Below, piece by piece: positions 17,173 through 25,507 of a stretch of 32,796 bases of DNA. Within the stretch, counting starts at the first letter, position 1. The number at the start of each line of letters is the position of its first letter. The stretch spans positions 1 to 32,796 of the forward strand of contig DFKT01000079.1 in assembly GCA_002373595.1 (NCBI GenBank), given 5' to 3'. A program made the translations under genes and the position numbers. Under the pieces are notes generated by a model. The model was not told the origin of the DNA and did no database searches. It worked only from the letters and a program-made list of their open reading frames with translations. The DNA comes from Lachnospiraceae bacterium UBA3638 (GTDB taxonomy: Bacteria; Bacillota; Clostridia; Lachnospirales; Lachnospiraceae).

Positions 17173-18143
17173 GCGCGGATATTCGAAACGAAAAGGATAA
17201 CGCAAGAGTGGCGGCAAGGAAATATGCAGGATATTCCCGAAGACGCCCGGCTTCGCGCAAAAAGATAAAGCACGCTGTCGGAATGACGTTAGCTACATTT
17301 ATCGTACTATTCCTGTCACTCCTTTTCCTTACTCCCATTGTGCTGACGATCACCAATTCGTTTATGTCACAGTCGGAGATAGCATCCAATTACGGTGCTG
17401 TATTTGCAACTACTGCAAATGGCGGAAGGAGATTTGTATCCGCCAGGGTCAACCTTAAGTACATTCCCGATATGGTGAGCTTTTCGCAGTATGTATCGGT
17501 TCTTTTTAAGAGCCCTGCGTACCTGCTCAAATATTGGAATTCGATTTTCCTTGTAGTGCCCATCACTTTTTTCCAGCTGATGGTTGCGGCGCTTGCAGGA
17601 TACGGATTCTCCAGATATAACGGCAAGATAAGAGGCATCATATTTTTCTCTTATATCATTTTGATGCTGATGCCGTACCAGGTAACTCTCGTGCCCAACT
17701 TTTTGGTCAGCCAGAAGCTCGGCATAATCAATACATTCTGGGCAATATGGCTGCCCGGTGTGTTTTCACCGTTTTCGGTGTACCTTGTAACGAAGTATAT
17801 GAAGAGGATACCGCCCTCGCTCATAGAAGCCGCCAAGATGGACGGCGCGGGAGAGTGGAAGGTATTTACCAGAGTCTGCTTTCCTCTTTGCAAGAGCATA
17901 CTCTACGCAACGGGCATCCTCGTATTTATAGATTATTGGAATATGGTTGAGCAGCCGCTGATACTTCTTTCGGATGAAGATAAATACCCGCTGTCCGTAT
18001 ATCTTTCCAAGATAAACAGCGGAGAAGTAAGCCTGGCATTTGCTGTTGCAACAGTGTATATGATCCCTGCTCTTTTGGTCTTCCTGTACGGTGAGGAGAG
18101 TCTCGTCGAAGGAATATCCTATCAGGGCGGAGTTAAGAGCTAA
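17169..18143 (+). CDS. CUT1-type sugar ABC transporter permease (MalG/UgpE-like)
   Basis: This is the second permease subunit of the importer (324 aa), overlapping the first permease by ATGA. A basic cytoplasmic N terminus precedes helix 1 (about 37-58, LATFIVLFLSLLFLTPIVLTI). The EAA loop is well conserved (EAAKMDGAGEWKVFTRVCFPLC), so this subunit can dock an ATPase. An extracytoplasmic loop of about 60 residues between the first two helices (SEIASNYGAVFATTANGG...) is longer than in MalG. The two permeases should form a heterodimer served by the substrate-binding lipoprotein encoded two genes further on. The sugar cannot be named from sequence. Confidence 0.9.
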   Translation: MSADIRNEKDNARVAARKYAGYSRRRPASRKKIKHAVGMTLATFIVLFLSLLFLTPIVLTITNSFMSQSEIASNYGAVFATTANGGRRFVSARVNLKYIPDMVSFSQYVSVLFKSPAYLLKYWNSIFLVVPITFFQLMVAALAGYGFSRYNGKIRGIIFFSYIILMLMPYQVTLVPNFLVSQKLGIINTFWAIWLPGVFSPFSVYLVTKYMKRIPPSLIEAAKMDGAGEWKVFTRVCFPLCKSILYATGILVFIDYWNMVEQPLILLSDEDKYPLSVYLSKINSGEVSLAFAVATVYMIPALLVFLYGEESLVEGISYQGGVKS

Positions 18144-18175
18144 AGACATAAACTTAAACATTTAAGGTGACGATC

Positions 18176-19756
18176 ATGGATTTTGAAAAAAGGAAAAACT
18201 GGATCAAGAATGCGATAATAGTATTTCTCATAATACTTTTACTGCTCACATTCTTTTCCAATACGATAATGAATCACAGCCTCCCCCAGGTTGTATGTAA
18301 ATATGTTGAGTCGGGAACAGTGACGACCAAGATCAGAGAGTCAGGCGTGGTAGAGAGCAAAGATCCTTACGAGGTCTCTATTAAGCAAAATATGGAAGTC
18401 GTTTCGATCGCTGTCAAAGTAGGTGATGAGGTTCAGCAGGGAGATGTTCTTATGAAACTCTCTGCCGAAGAGTCAAGTGATATCAAAGCTGCTGAAGACG
18501 CTTTAAAGCAGGCTCAGCGTGACTACAATGATAAACTCAGAAAGATTGTTGAAGATGCTGCCAAGAACAACACAAGCGGTGTGATCAATACCGGTAATTA
18601 TGCTGCCAATCTCACTGCGGCTTCCGATAATGTAAAGATGGCTCAGGCTGCTATGGACAATAAGCAAAAAGAAATAGATGAAGAGACCAGAAATATCGAG
18701 AAGTTAAAACTTCAGCTTGAAAGTTCGGGAAGCTATGCCGATGAGAGCGCAAAGTATGCTGCAGCAGAGAAGATATTCAACGATGCCGAGGACGCTTACA
18801 ATGACCTCGTTACACTTTATCCGGCTCCCCGTACCGCAGAACAGCAGGCTCAGATAGACAGAGCGGAGACTGCCATGAATAATGCCGAGATAGCAAAGAA
18901 TGATGCAAACAAAGCTCTTAACGACAAGATGAAAAATGCCGCAAACGATACCGCATCCCTTAACGGACAGATATCCAATGCGCAGAACCACCTGCTCGAT
19001 CTCAACAGTCAGATGGACCAACTTAAGAAATTCTATGATGCGGTAAAGCTTAATCTTGATAATTACATCACAGACCTTGATGCGAGCGTAGAACTTTCAT
19101 ACCTTGCACAAGATGTCAGCGATGCTCAGAAAGCGCTTGATAAGCTTCTTGAATCCGCAAAGGGCGGAGACCTGAAAGCTCCTATCGCGGGTAAGATCTT
19201 AAGCATTGATATACAGAGCGGAAAGGAAGCAAAAGCCGGAGATACGCTCATGACCATACAGCCTGAGGGACAGGGCTTTACCATGACTGTCACCATTCCC
19301 AACGAGAAATCCAATCTCGTAAGGACCGGTGATAATGTTGACCTTGTAAATGCATGGTGGTACAGCGATGTGGTTGCGGTCGTTTCTTCGAAGAAGCCTT
19401 CGGCATCGGATCCTGCAAGAAAGACCGATGTTGTCATCGATCTTAAAGGAGATTCACTTACTTCCGGTATCACACTCAATGTATCGATGGGTTCCAAAAC
19501 TGCGGAGTATGACCTCATTGTTCCGTCCAGTGCGATACACGAAGATACCAACGGCAAGTTCGTACTCATACTTGAAGCCAAATCGACTCCTCTCGGAAAC
19601 AGATATATAGCCACAAGAGCCGATATAACGGAGCTTGCCAAGGATGACACAAGGACTGCCGTAAGCGGCGGATTCTATGCATATGATTATGTCATCACGA
19701 CATGTGAGAGATCCGTAAAGCCCGGAGACCAGGTAAGACTTAACGAGAATAACTGA
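18176..19756 (+). CDS. HlyD/MacA-type periplasmic-adaptor-like membrane fusion protein
   Basis: This 526-aa protein has one N-terminal helix (about 11-30, AIIVFLIILLLLTFF), a biotinyl-lipoyl-like half (SIKQNMEVVSIAVKVGDEVQQGDVLMKL, about 65-92), and a long coiled-coil hairpin rich in Ala, Lys and Glu (about 95-325). The second lipoyl half (LKAPIAGKILSIDIQSGKEAKAGDTLM) and beta-barrel/membrane-proximal domains follow to the end. This is the order seen in MacA/HlyD adaptors. AAGG (18164-18167) 8 nt before ATG 18176 selects this start over GTG 18167. Such adaptors normally serve MacB-type exporters, so a place directly behind two importer permeases is unusual. Its partner is unknown; the next gene has a MacB-like outer domain. 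Confidence 0.85.
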   Translation: MDFEKRKNWIKNAIIVFLIILLLLTFFSNTIMNHSLPQVVCKYVESGTVTTKIRESGVVESKDPYEVSIKQNMEVVSIAVKVGDEVQQGDVLMKLSAEESSDIKAAEDALKQAQRDYNDKLRKIVEDAAKNNTSGVINTGNYAANLTAASDNVKMAQAAMDNKQKEIDEETRNIEKLKLQLESSGSYADESAKYAAAEKIFNDAEDAYNDLVTLYPAPRTAEQQAQIDRAETAMNNAEIAKNDANKALNDKMKNAANDTASLNGQISNAQNHLLDLNSQMDQLKKFYDAVKLNLDNYITDLDASVELSYLAQDVSDAQKALDKLLESAKGGDLKAPIAGKILSIDIQSGKEAKAGDTLMTIQPEGQGFTMTVTIPNEKSNLVRTGDNVDLVNAWWYSDVVAVVSSKKPSASDPARKTDVVIDLKGDSLTSGITLNVSMGSKTAEYDLIVPSSAIHEDTNGKFVLILEAKSTPLGNRYIATRADITELAKDDTRTAVSGGFYAYDYVITTCERSVKPGDQVRLNENN

Positions 19757-19757
19757 T

Positions 19758-20894
19758 ATGACCTTTTTGCGTAAAAGAGCAAGTCTGATAATCTGTATAC
19801 TTGCGGCTGCGCTCATATTGGCAGGTGCGTGCATGTGCCGTGCCGGTAAAGCAATTGAAAGAAGATATGCCGGCGATGAAACTGCCGAAAACTGGGATCC
19901 CGAAGGCGGTGCTGCCACCGTATCCGTCTATTTCTCGGAGAATGAGTTTAAAGAGAAAGACGATATCGAGACTTATAAATTTAAGATAGCTCAGGCACTT
20001 AAAGATGCCGGTTTTGAAATATCCGAAGAGGCTTATCCTTTTAAGGACAGCTACAGCGCGTACGGATCGATAGAGCTTGGTAACGGACTTAAGGATGTAA
20101 AGACAGTCTGCTACGGTGTGGGAGGGGATTTCTTTTACTTTCATCCTCTTAAGATGTTAAGCGGTTCGTACTTTGCCGACAGCAATGTAAACGATGATTT
20201 TGTAATACTGGATGAGACGACTGCGTGGCAGCTCTTTGGAAGCAATGATATAGCAGGCAAATATCTATGGGCCGGAGATAAGATGCTGTATATCAAAGGT
20301 GTGTACGAGATACCGGAGGGATCTGAGTACAAAGCCGCAGGCATGAGCGGACAGATGGTATTTACATCGTTTGATACTCTGCAGGAATTCGGTTCGACCG
20401 GAGGAATAGGACATTACGAGATAGTAATGCCCAATCCGATCAGGAACTTCGCAAAGAAAGCAGTGGGCAAATGCGCCGGACTTCCTGATGATTACTTTGA
20501 CAAAGAAGAGGAAGACGGAGCCAATTCATATGACTTCGGTGAGAGCGGCGCGGCTGCCAGGTGCATTGTAAATGACAGCACATCAAGGTTTAGCCTTTCA
20601 AACCTTTTTAAGATATATAAGTCGAGATACTTCAGATCAATGAACGGAAATGCCATCATATATCCGTACTGGGAGAATCTTGCAAGATATGCGGAAGACC
20701 GCTCGGCAGCTCTTCGTATACCGGGAACGGGATTTGTCATATTTGGAACTGCTACACTGGCAATACTGTTATATTTATTTATCAGGAGGAATTATGAAAT
20801 CGAAAAGGCTAGGCGCGTTATTGCTTGCATCGGTGCTTCTTGTCGCAAGCTTTTCATCATGCGGAAAAAAGGATCCGGATCAGAGCTCGGATAA
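19758..20894 (+). CDS. Half-size MacB/FtsX-like protein: periplasmic core domain between two helices
   Basis: This 378-aa protein has a first helix (about 9-26, LIICILAAALILAGACMC) and an outer domain of about 300 residues. That domain has the pattern of MacB periplasmic core domains (GGDFFYFHPLKMLSGSYF, then DDFVILDETTAWQLFGSNDIAGKYL). A second helix follows (about 325-345, GTGFVIFGTATLAILLYLF). Full MacB/FtsX permeases have four helices; the last two are absent. The final 33 codons overlap the next gene by 101 bp and run through its ribosome site and signal peptide, so the C-terminal tail is probably not under its own selection. No ABC ATPase accompanies it. Family membership is inferred from motif pattern and topology. 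It could be an adaptor-bound sensor or a truncated exporter subunit. Confidence 0.65.
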   Translation: MTFLRKRASLIICILAAALILAGACMCRAGKAIERRYAGDETAENWDPEGGAATVSVYFSENEFKEKDDIETYKFKIAQALKDAGFEISEEAYPFKDSYSAYGSIELGNGLKDVKTVCYGVGGDFFYFHPLKMLSGSYFADSNVNDDFVILDETTAWQLFGSNDIAGKYLWAGDKMLYIKGVYEIPEGSEYKAAGMSGQMVFTSFDTLQEFGSTGGIGHYEIVMPNPIRNFAKKAVGKCAGLPDDYFDKEEEDGANSYDFGESGAAARCIVNDSTSRFSLSNLFKIYKSRYFRSMNGNAIIYPYWENLARYAEDRSAALRIPGTGFVIFGTATLAILLYLFIRRNYEIEKARRVIACIGASCRKLFIMRKKGSGSELG

Positions 20895-23343
20895 TAAACC
20901 GAAGCAGAAGACTGAAATAAAGGTCGGAACCAGGACCAATGATTCTTCACTCGCAAAGTCGGGTGTGTTCTCGTACAAAAATTTTGATATCGCAAGTAAG
21001 ATAAGAGATACCGGTTTCCCGTTAAGCGACGGCGGTGTCGATTCATCCGATGTTGTCGGAGACAAAGTTTACTTCATTGTTCACGGATACAATTATGAGA
21101 ATTATGCTGACAATAGCGGATACTTCCTTTGCTCGGCTTCTTTTGACGGAGGAGATTTAAAAGCAGTCAGACTTATGGCTTCTCCTCATGCCGCTTATAT
21201 CGAGGAGCAAAAGCAGGCCGGTGAGTTGCAGCCCGGTGAAGGCGAACCTGCCGATGACGGACAGGAGCCCTCTGATGATAACGGAGAAGGTATGGATTTC
21301 GACCCCGGATATGAAGGAGACTCAACATATAAGGACTTTGCATACGATTATGTCAGAATCACCAAGGACGGCGGCGCTGTCGGTATCTGCGATTATACTT
21401 TCAACGACTGGTCTGATCCCGAGAATGAGGTCTACATGAGAGATTCTTATTTCTGCAGCTGGGATAGCGAAGGCAACGAGACTGCATGCTTTTCTCTCGG
21501 AGATCTTACGGGAGATGACGGATACATCAATAATGCCATTCTCCTTGATGACGGCAATTATGCTTTCTTCGTTTGTAAAAACGATAAATATACTCTCTAT
21601 AAAGTAAGTCCTGAAGGAGAACTTTCCGACGGTAAAGAAATGCCTTCGACCGAAAGCTGGGTTGAGGCTTCCATGCGTATGGTATGTCTTAACAGCGGTG
21701 ATATTCTTACTACCTATTACAATGCTAAGGATAATTGGAGAACATATTTCGCTTATCTTGATGGCAAGACTCTCAGTCTTAAAAAGAGTGTTCCCGTACC
21801 TGACAGCGAAGGAATTGCTACTTCAGGCGTGACCGGTATCGACAAGGACGGAAATGCTTACTTCGCGAACGGGACCGGTATTGTTAAATACAATCCCTCA
21901 ACCGGAGCCGATCCCGTAGAGTTTTTCAATGTATTTAACTCAGCGCTTGACGGAAACGGAGTTGACGCTTTTGTGCCGATCAATGATAAGAAGTTCTTTG
22001 GATTTTATACAAAGGATACTTCGGAGTACAGTGATTCATTTGCGGCTGCAGTCTTTGATTATGTTGATCCTTCCACATTACCTGATAAAAATGTTGTTAC
22101 AATCGGCATATACGGACTTGACGGAGATATCCGTTCCAGGATCACTGAGTATAACAAGACCAGCAACGAGAATGTCATCGTTATCAAGGATTATTCCAAC
22201 TTCGGCACCAATGATGACTATAATGCAGGAGTAAGCGTTCTCAATACCGATATCCTTTCAGGCAAGATGCCGGATATCCTCTACATGTCACAGAACCAGA
22301 TCAATTACAATATCTATGCTAAGAAGGGACTTCTTGCAGATGTTGATAATCTGATCGCAAACGACGAGGAGCTTTCGGGTTATTCTTATCTTGATAATGT
22401 ATTTAATGCTTTCAGATTCAAAGATACACTTTATACCGTTGTACCGTCATTTAATATCATGACCTTTGCCGTAAAGACTGAATTCTTCCCCGGTAAGACC
22501 ACATGGACCGGCAAGGAATTCCTTGATTTTGCAAAATCCCTTCCTGCGGGAGAGATGATGCTCGAGGGCATAAATAGAGAGGACTTCCTTGATTATCTGC
22601 TCAGATTTAACGGCAATGAGTTCGTTGATATTGAAAAGGGAACCTGCAACTTTGATTCGGATGATTTTATCAGCATGCTTGAGTTCTCCAAGACCCTTCC
22701 CGAGGAGATCAATTATGATGATTATGATGATGATTACTGGATGAATTATCAGTATATGTGGTCGACCGGTAAGGTAAAGACTACACAGGTTAGTATGTAT
22801 AATGCTCATGATTATCACGTAAATATGTACAGTACCTTCATGGGTGATTACACCACCATCGGATTCCCTACATCTACCGGATGTGGTAATGTCATCAGCT
22901 CAGGAAACGGCTTCGCCCTTTGTGCCGACTCCGCGAACCTGCTCCATGCATGGGATTTCGTAAGATATTATCTCACTCCCGACTATCAGAATTCGCTTAT
23001 CGGAAACTGGGGGATCCCGGTTATGTCCGATGTCTTTGACAAGTGGGCTGAGAACGGTAAGGAGAAGGGCTACTGGTTAGACGAGAACGGAGAGAAGCAG
23101 TATTATGATGAGTCCTACTGGGTAGGAGATCAGCAGTTTGAGATCCCGATGATGAACAATCAGCAGGTTGAGGACCTCAAGACTCTCATTAAGTCTGCTG
23201 ACAGAGCTGTCTTCGTTAACCCGGACATTTCTGCGATCGTCGAGGAAGAGGCATCAGCATTCTACGCCGGATCGAAGTCCGCACAGGATGTCGCAAAGGT
23301 CATCCAGAGCCGCGTATCCATGTACGTATTGGAAAATATGTAG
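20794..23343 (+). CDS. Two-domain extracellular solute-binding lipoprotein (propeller-like N-terminal half, SBP C-terminal half)
   Basis: This is a surface lipoprotein of 849 aa. The start at 20794 is supported by AGGAGG (20784-20789). The lipobox is LVASFSSC with lipidated Cys23. Residues about 55-430 contain repeated beta-hairpin units with DGxAYF, DxDGNYAFF and GDILTTYY-type strands, suggesting a beta-propeller, with an acidic low-complexity insert (about 140-175). From about residue 434 (VVTIGIYGLDGDIRSRITEYN) to the end it follows the family 1 sugar-binding-protein plan, including DILYMSQ, LLADVDNLIANDEEL and a late WDFVRYYLT segment. Usual CUT1 binding proteins are about 420-450 aa, so this one is about double. 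It should deliver ligand to the two permeases. The propeller-like half could bind a polysaccharide or a partner. Confidence 0.82.
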   Translation: MKSKRLGALLLASVLLVASFSSCGKKDPDQSSDNKPKQKTEIKVGTRTNDSSLAKSGVFSYKNFDIASKIRDTGFPLSDGGVDSSDVVGDKVYFIVHGYNYENYADNSGYFLCSASFDGGDLKAVRLMASPHAAYIEEQKQAGELQPGEGEPADDGQEPSDDNGEGMDFDPGYEGDSTYKDFAYDYVRITKDGGAVGICDYTFNDWSDPENEVYMRDSYFCSWDSEGNETACFSLGDLTGDDGYINNAILLDDGNYAFFVCKNDKYTLYKVSPEGELSDGKEMPSTESWVEASMRMVCLNSGDILTTYYNAKDNWRTYFAYLDGKTLSLKKSVPVPDSEGIATSGVTGIDKDGNAYFANGTGIVKYNPSTGADPVEFFNVFNSALDGNGVDAFVPINDKKFFGFYTKDTSEYSDSFAAAVFDYVDPSTLPDKNVVTIGIYGLDGDIRSRITEYNKTSNENVIVIKDYSNFGTNDDYNAGVSVLNTDILSGKMPDILYMSQNQINYNIYAKKGLLADVDNLIANDEELSGYSYLDNVFNAFRFKDTLYTVVPSFNIMTFAVKTEFFPGKTTWTGKEFLDFAKSLPAGEMMLEGINREDFLDYLLRFNGNEFVDIEKGTCNFDSDDFISMLEFSKTLPEEINYDDYDDDYWMNYQYMWSTGKVKTTQVSMYNAHDYHVNMYSTFMGDYTTIGFPTSTGCGNVISSGNGFALCADSANLLHAWDFVRYYLTPDYQNSLIGNWGIPVMSDVFDKWAENGKEKGYWLDENGEKQYYDESYWVGDQQFEIPMMNNQQVEDLKTLIKSADRAVFVNPDISAIVEEEASAFYAGSKSAQDVAKVIQSRVSMYVLENM

Positions 23344-23376
23344 AAGAGTTGGTACGATCTTGTAAGGAGTTAGCCT

Positions 23377-24108
23377 ATGAAATATATTTGTAGAAATTTA
23401 CTTATATCTTTTGCGGTCGCAGCGTCGGTGGTGATTTGTAAGCCGATCACTGCGCAGGCAGCTCCGGTACTCATGCCGAACGGAGAGTACTTCGATGCAC
23501 AGTTCTATGCAGCTACGTACCCTGATGTCTACAAGGCTTTTGGTACTAACTCTGTGTTGCTTTACCAGCATTATGTGTATTGCGGCAGGAACGAGGGGAG
23601 ATTGCCATGTGCAGGTTACGTCGCACCTGAGAAGGTTGATACTACCGGCAGTGACTTGAAGGTAATGCCTGACGGCAACCTTTTCGATCCCATATACTAT
23701 GCCAATACTTATCCTGACGTTGTGGCGGTTTTCGGCAGATCCGAGAAGGCTCTCTATAACCATTACCTCCTCTGCGGCAGGAAAGAGGGCAGAAAGGCCT
23801 ATTCAGGGGCTGTTAAGTCCGATGCTGCGCTTGATTTTTATCCCGGAGGAGTTGTAGCTGCTCCCAGCTCCGGTGTAGAGGATGTTATAGCTCTCTTAAG
23901 GCAGGCTGCGGCTTTCCGTATTCCTGAGCTTGTGATCAAGGTCAATGACTATCCCGACCTTACCGCAGACAGCGTAGAGGCTATCGTAGCTAATGAGAAG
24001 GCTAATCTCAAGGCTTCGTTCGGAGCGAGAGTGACCGGAACCAAGCCCATGGCTGCAGGAAGCGTCGATAATCTGCAGATAACCGTTACTGTAACATTCA
24101 GGTACTAA
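23377..24108 (+). CDS. Small secreted protein with two FDxxYYAxxYPDV...HYxxxGRxEGR repeats
   Basis: This 243-aa exported protein has AAGGAG (23364-23369) 7 nt before the ATG. The signal peptide ends near AQAA (about residue 29). Two 43-residue repeats (residues 33-75 and 97-139) share F-D-x-x-(F/Y)-Y-A-x-x-Y-P-D-V, then L-Y-x-H-Y and C-G-R-x-E-G-R. A mixed alpha/beta domain follows (about 165-243) with ITVTVTFRY at the end. I have seen similar FD/YPDV/HY/EGR units in other bacterial surface and secreted proteins, without a firm function. There is no anchor, so it is probably released or held non-covalently. It lies 33 bp behind the binding-protein gene and may belong to the same operon. Confidence 0.75.
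   Translation: MKYICRNLLISFAVAASVVICKPITAQAAPVLMPNGEYFDAQFYAATYPDVYKAFGTNSVLLYQHYVYCGRNEGRLPCAGYVAPEKVDTTGSDLKVMPDGNLFDPIYYANTYPDVVAVFGRSEKALYNHYLLCGRKEGRKAYSGAVKSDAALDFYPGGVVAAPSSGVEDVIALLRQAAAFRIPELVIKVNDYPDLTADSVEAIVANEKANLKASFGARVTGTKPMAAGSVDNLQITVTVTFRY
23473..23793 (+). repeat. Two 43-codon protein repeats (23473-23601 and 23665-23793)
   Basis: Each unit starts MP(N/D)G...FD and ends GR(N/K)EGR. They are separated by 21 codons. At the DNA level the copies have diverged, so this is an old duplication kept at protein level. Confidence 0.75.
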
Positions 24109-24113
24109 AACAC

Positions 24114-24142
24114 TTGAATTAGTGCCCTGATTATGGTATATT
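24114..24142 (+). promoter_or_regulatory. Promoter of secG-smpB (and possibly ssrA)
   Basis: TTGAAT (24114-24119) and TATATT (24137-24142) are 17 bp apart, with an extended -10 TGG directly before TATATT. The start of transcription would be near 24149, about 30 bp ahead of the secG start. Confidence 0.65.
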
Positions 24143-24179
24143 GTGCTTTGCGTTTTTATTAATCATTTGGAGATTTGTT

Positions 24180-24419
24180 ATGAGTGGACTAAGGATTTTT
24201 ATCACTGTTGTATTTCTTGTCGACTGCGTTATTCTGACCGCACTCGTCCTTCTTCAGGAGGGCAAGTCCTCAGGCCTTGGTGCCGTTGCAGGTGCTGCGG
24301 AAACCTATTGGGGCAAGAATAAAGGTCGTTCTATGGAGGGGATGTTGGTTAAGCTTACAAGAGTAGCGTCTGTGCTTTTCCTTGTGCTTGCTATTGTGCT
24401 TAATCTCAATATCTATTGA
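24180..24419 (+). CDS. secG: Protein translocase subunit SecG
   Basis: This 79-aa membrane protein is the auxiliary subunit of the SecYEG channel. The start at 24180 is chosen because GGAG (24169-24172) lies 7 nt upstream; the ATG at 24141 falls in the promoter. Helix 1 (about 2-23) is followed by the family-typical LLQEGKSSGLGAVAGAAETYWGKNKGRS loop and a second helix (about 55-75, VLFLVLAIVLNL). It lies 6 bp before smpB. In many Firmicutes rnr (RNase R) sits between secG and smpB, and it is absent here. Confidence 0.95.
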   Translation: MSGLRIFITVVFLVDCVILTALVLLQEGKSSGLGAVAGAAETYWGKNKGRSMEGMLVKLTRVASVLFLVLAIVLNLNIY

Positions 24420-24425
24420 TCCAAT

Positions 24426-24887
24426 ATGGAGCATACCCGCCTTATTGCCAATAATAAAAAGGCATATCACGATTATTTCATCGATGAGAAGTACGAATGC
24501 GGGCTGGCTCTTGCAGGAACCGAAGTCAAATCCCTTCGCATGGGGAAATGCAGTATCAAGGAAGCCTGGGTTCGCATAGAAAATGCAGAAGCCTGGATCT
24601 ACGGTATGCATATCGCTCCCTATGAGAAGGGTAATATTTTTAATAAGGATCCTTTAAGGGTCCGCAAACTCCTTATGCATAAGGCTGAGATCCGTAAACT
24701 CATCGGTCTCACCAAGGAGAAAGGAATAGCTCTCGTGCCGCTCGAGGTCTACTTTAAGGACGGCAGAGCGAAGCTCCTCATAGGTCTGGCAAGAGGTAAA
24801 AAGAACTACGACAAGCGTGAAACAATTGCCAGGAAAGACCAGAAGAGAGAAGCTGAGAGAGAGTTCAAGCAAAAGGTCAAATTCTGA
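24426..24887 (+). CDS. smpB: SsrA-binding protein SmpB
   Basis: This 153-aa partner of tmRNA in trans-translation binds the tRNA-like domain and mimics the codon-anticodon helix. Family features are visible: [29 protein letters not shown] at the N terminus, YEKGN, the [11 protein letters not shown] block, [29 protein letters not shown], and a Lys/Arg-rich C-terminal tail ending in KVKF. Length is normal. No strong ribosome site precedes the ATG, which is close enough to the secG stop for coupling. ssrA begins 25 bp downstream. Confidence 0.97.
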   Translation: MEHTRLIANNKKAYHDYFIDEKYECGLALAGTEVKSLRMGKCSIKEAWVRIENAEAWIYGMHIAPYEKGNIFNKDPLRVRKLLMHKAEIRKLIGLTKEKGIALVPLEVYFKDGRAKLLIGLARGKKNYDKRETIARKDQKREAEREFKQKVKF

Positions 24888-24912
24888 AAGTCGTACTTTC
24901 ATAATTTCATAT

Positions 24913-25456
24913 GGGGCAGTCAAGGTTTCGACAGGGATTTTGAAGTCGGAGAAGCTATCCGGTGTGCTAACCGCAAATAGCGACCTAAATACAAACGCTG
25001 ATAACAATCAGTACGCTCTCGCTGCCTAAGACTTCAGCATAGCTGAAGTCTCAAGTTTCCTGCTTTGCATGAAACTTGGGTCTTAGGCAAGTCAGAGGCT
25101 GTCGCCTTTAGTGCGGCCCGTCTGTCCCGGTTACCCATAGCCGGGTAGGAGTCTGGTTCCTTCGGAACTAACTCCGGAGTTTCTCCAAAGGAGAAGACTC
25201 CATGCAGGCGTCATCTATATGGGAAACGGCCCTTGCAAAGCTTTGAACATGTGAGTTAGGTTCTATGAACCTAACTCAAAACTTACTTCCTACGGAAGTA
25301 GAGTTTGGTGACGTATTATGAAGCTACCTGATAGATGTGTTTGTCGGTTGACAGTCTTGATGGGAACGTGGCCGAAGAGGCCGAAAACAAGCGACTATGA
25401 TAGTAGAAGGACGGTGGATGGGTCTTTGGACACGGGTTCGACTCCCGTCTGCTCCA
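24913..25456 (+). ncRNA. ssrA: tmRNA (transfer-messenger RNA), unusually long
   Basis: The 5' end GGGGCAG (24913-24919) pairs with CTGCTCC (25449-25455), followed by discriminator A25456. The T arm is ACGGG-TTCGACT-CCCGT. The tag frame from GCA 24973 encodes ANSDLNTNADNNQYALAA and stops at TAA 25027-25029, ending in the expected ALAA degron. The stop lies in helix P5 (GCCTAA/TTAGGC). At 544 nt it is much longer than the usual 350-400 nt. The excess consists of neat hairpins: 25030-25050 (9-bp stem), 25052-25078, 25177-25202, 25253-25277 (11-bp stem) and about 25280-25307. No CCA is encoded. Identity is firm; exact ends are inferred from pairing. Confidence 0.93.
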
Positions 25457-25507
25457 CTATACCGTGTATTGACGAACACCTGTCCATAAAGGTGTTCAAA
25501 ACACGAA

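Noticed and set aside
25474..25497. Terminator for ssrA (GAACACC/GGTGTTC hairpin)
   Set aside because: The stem is 7 bp but is followed by AAAACACG, not T. The convincing terminator is at 25781-25808.
25318..25507. Coding sequence beginning inside the tmRNA
   Set aside because: This stretch is the 3' domain of ssrA and its downstream flank. The open frame there is accidental.
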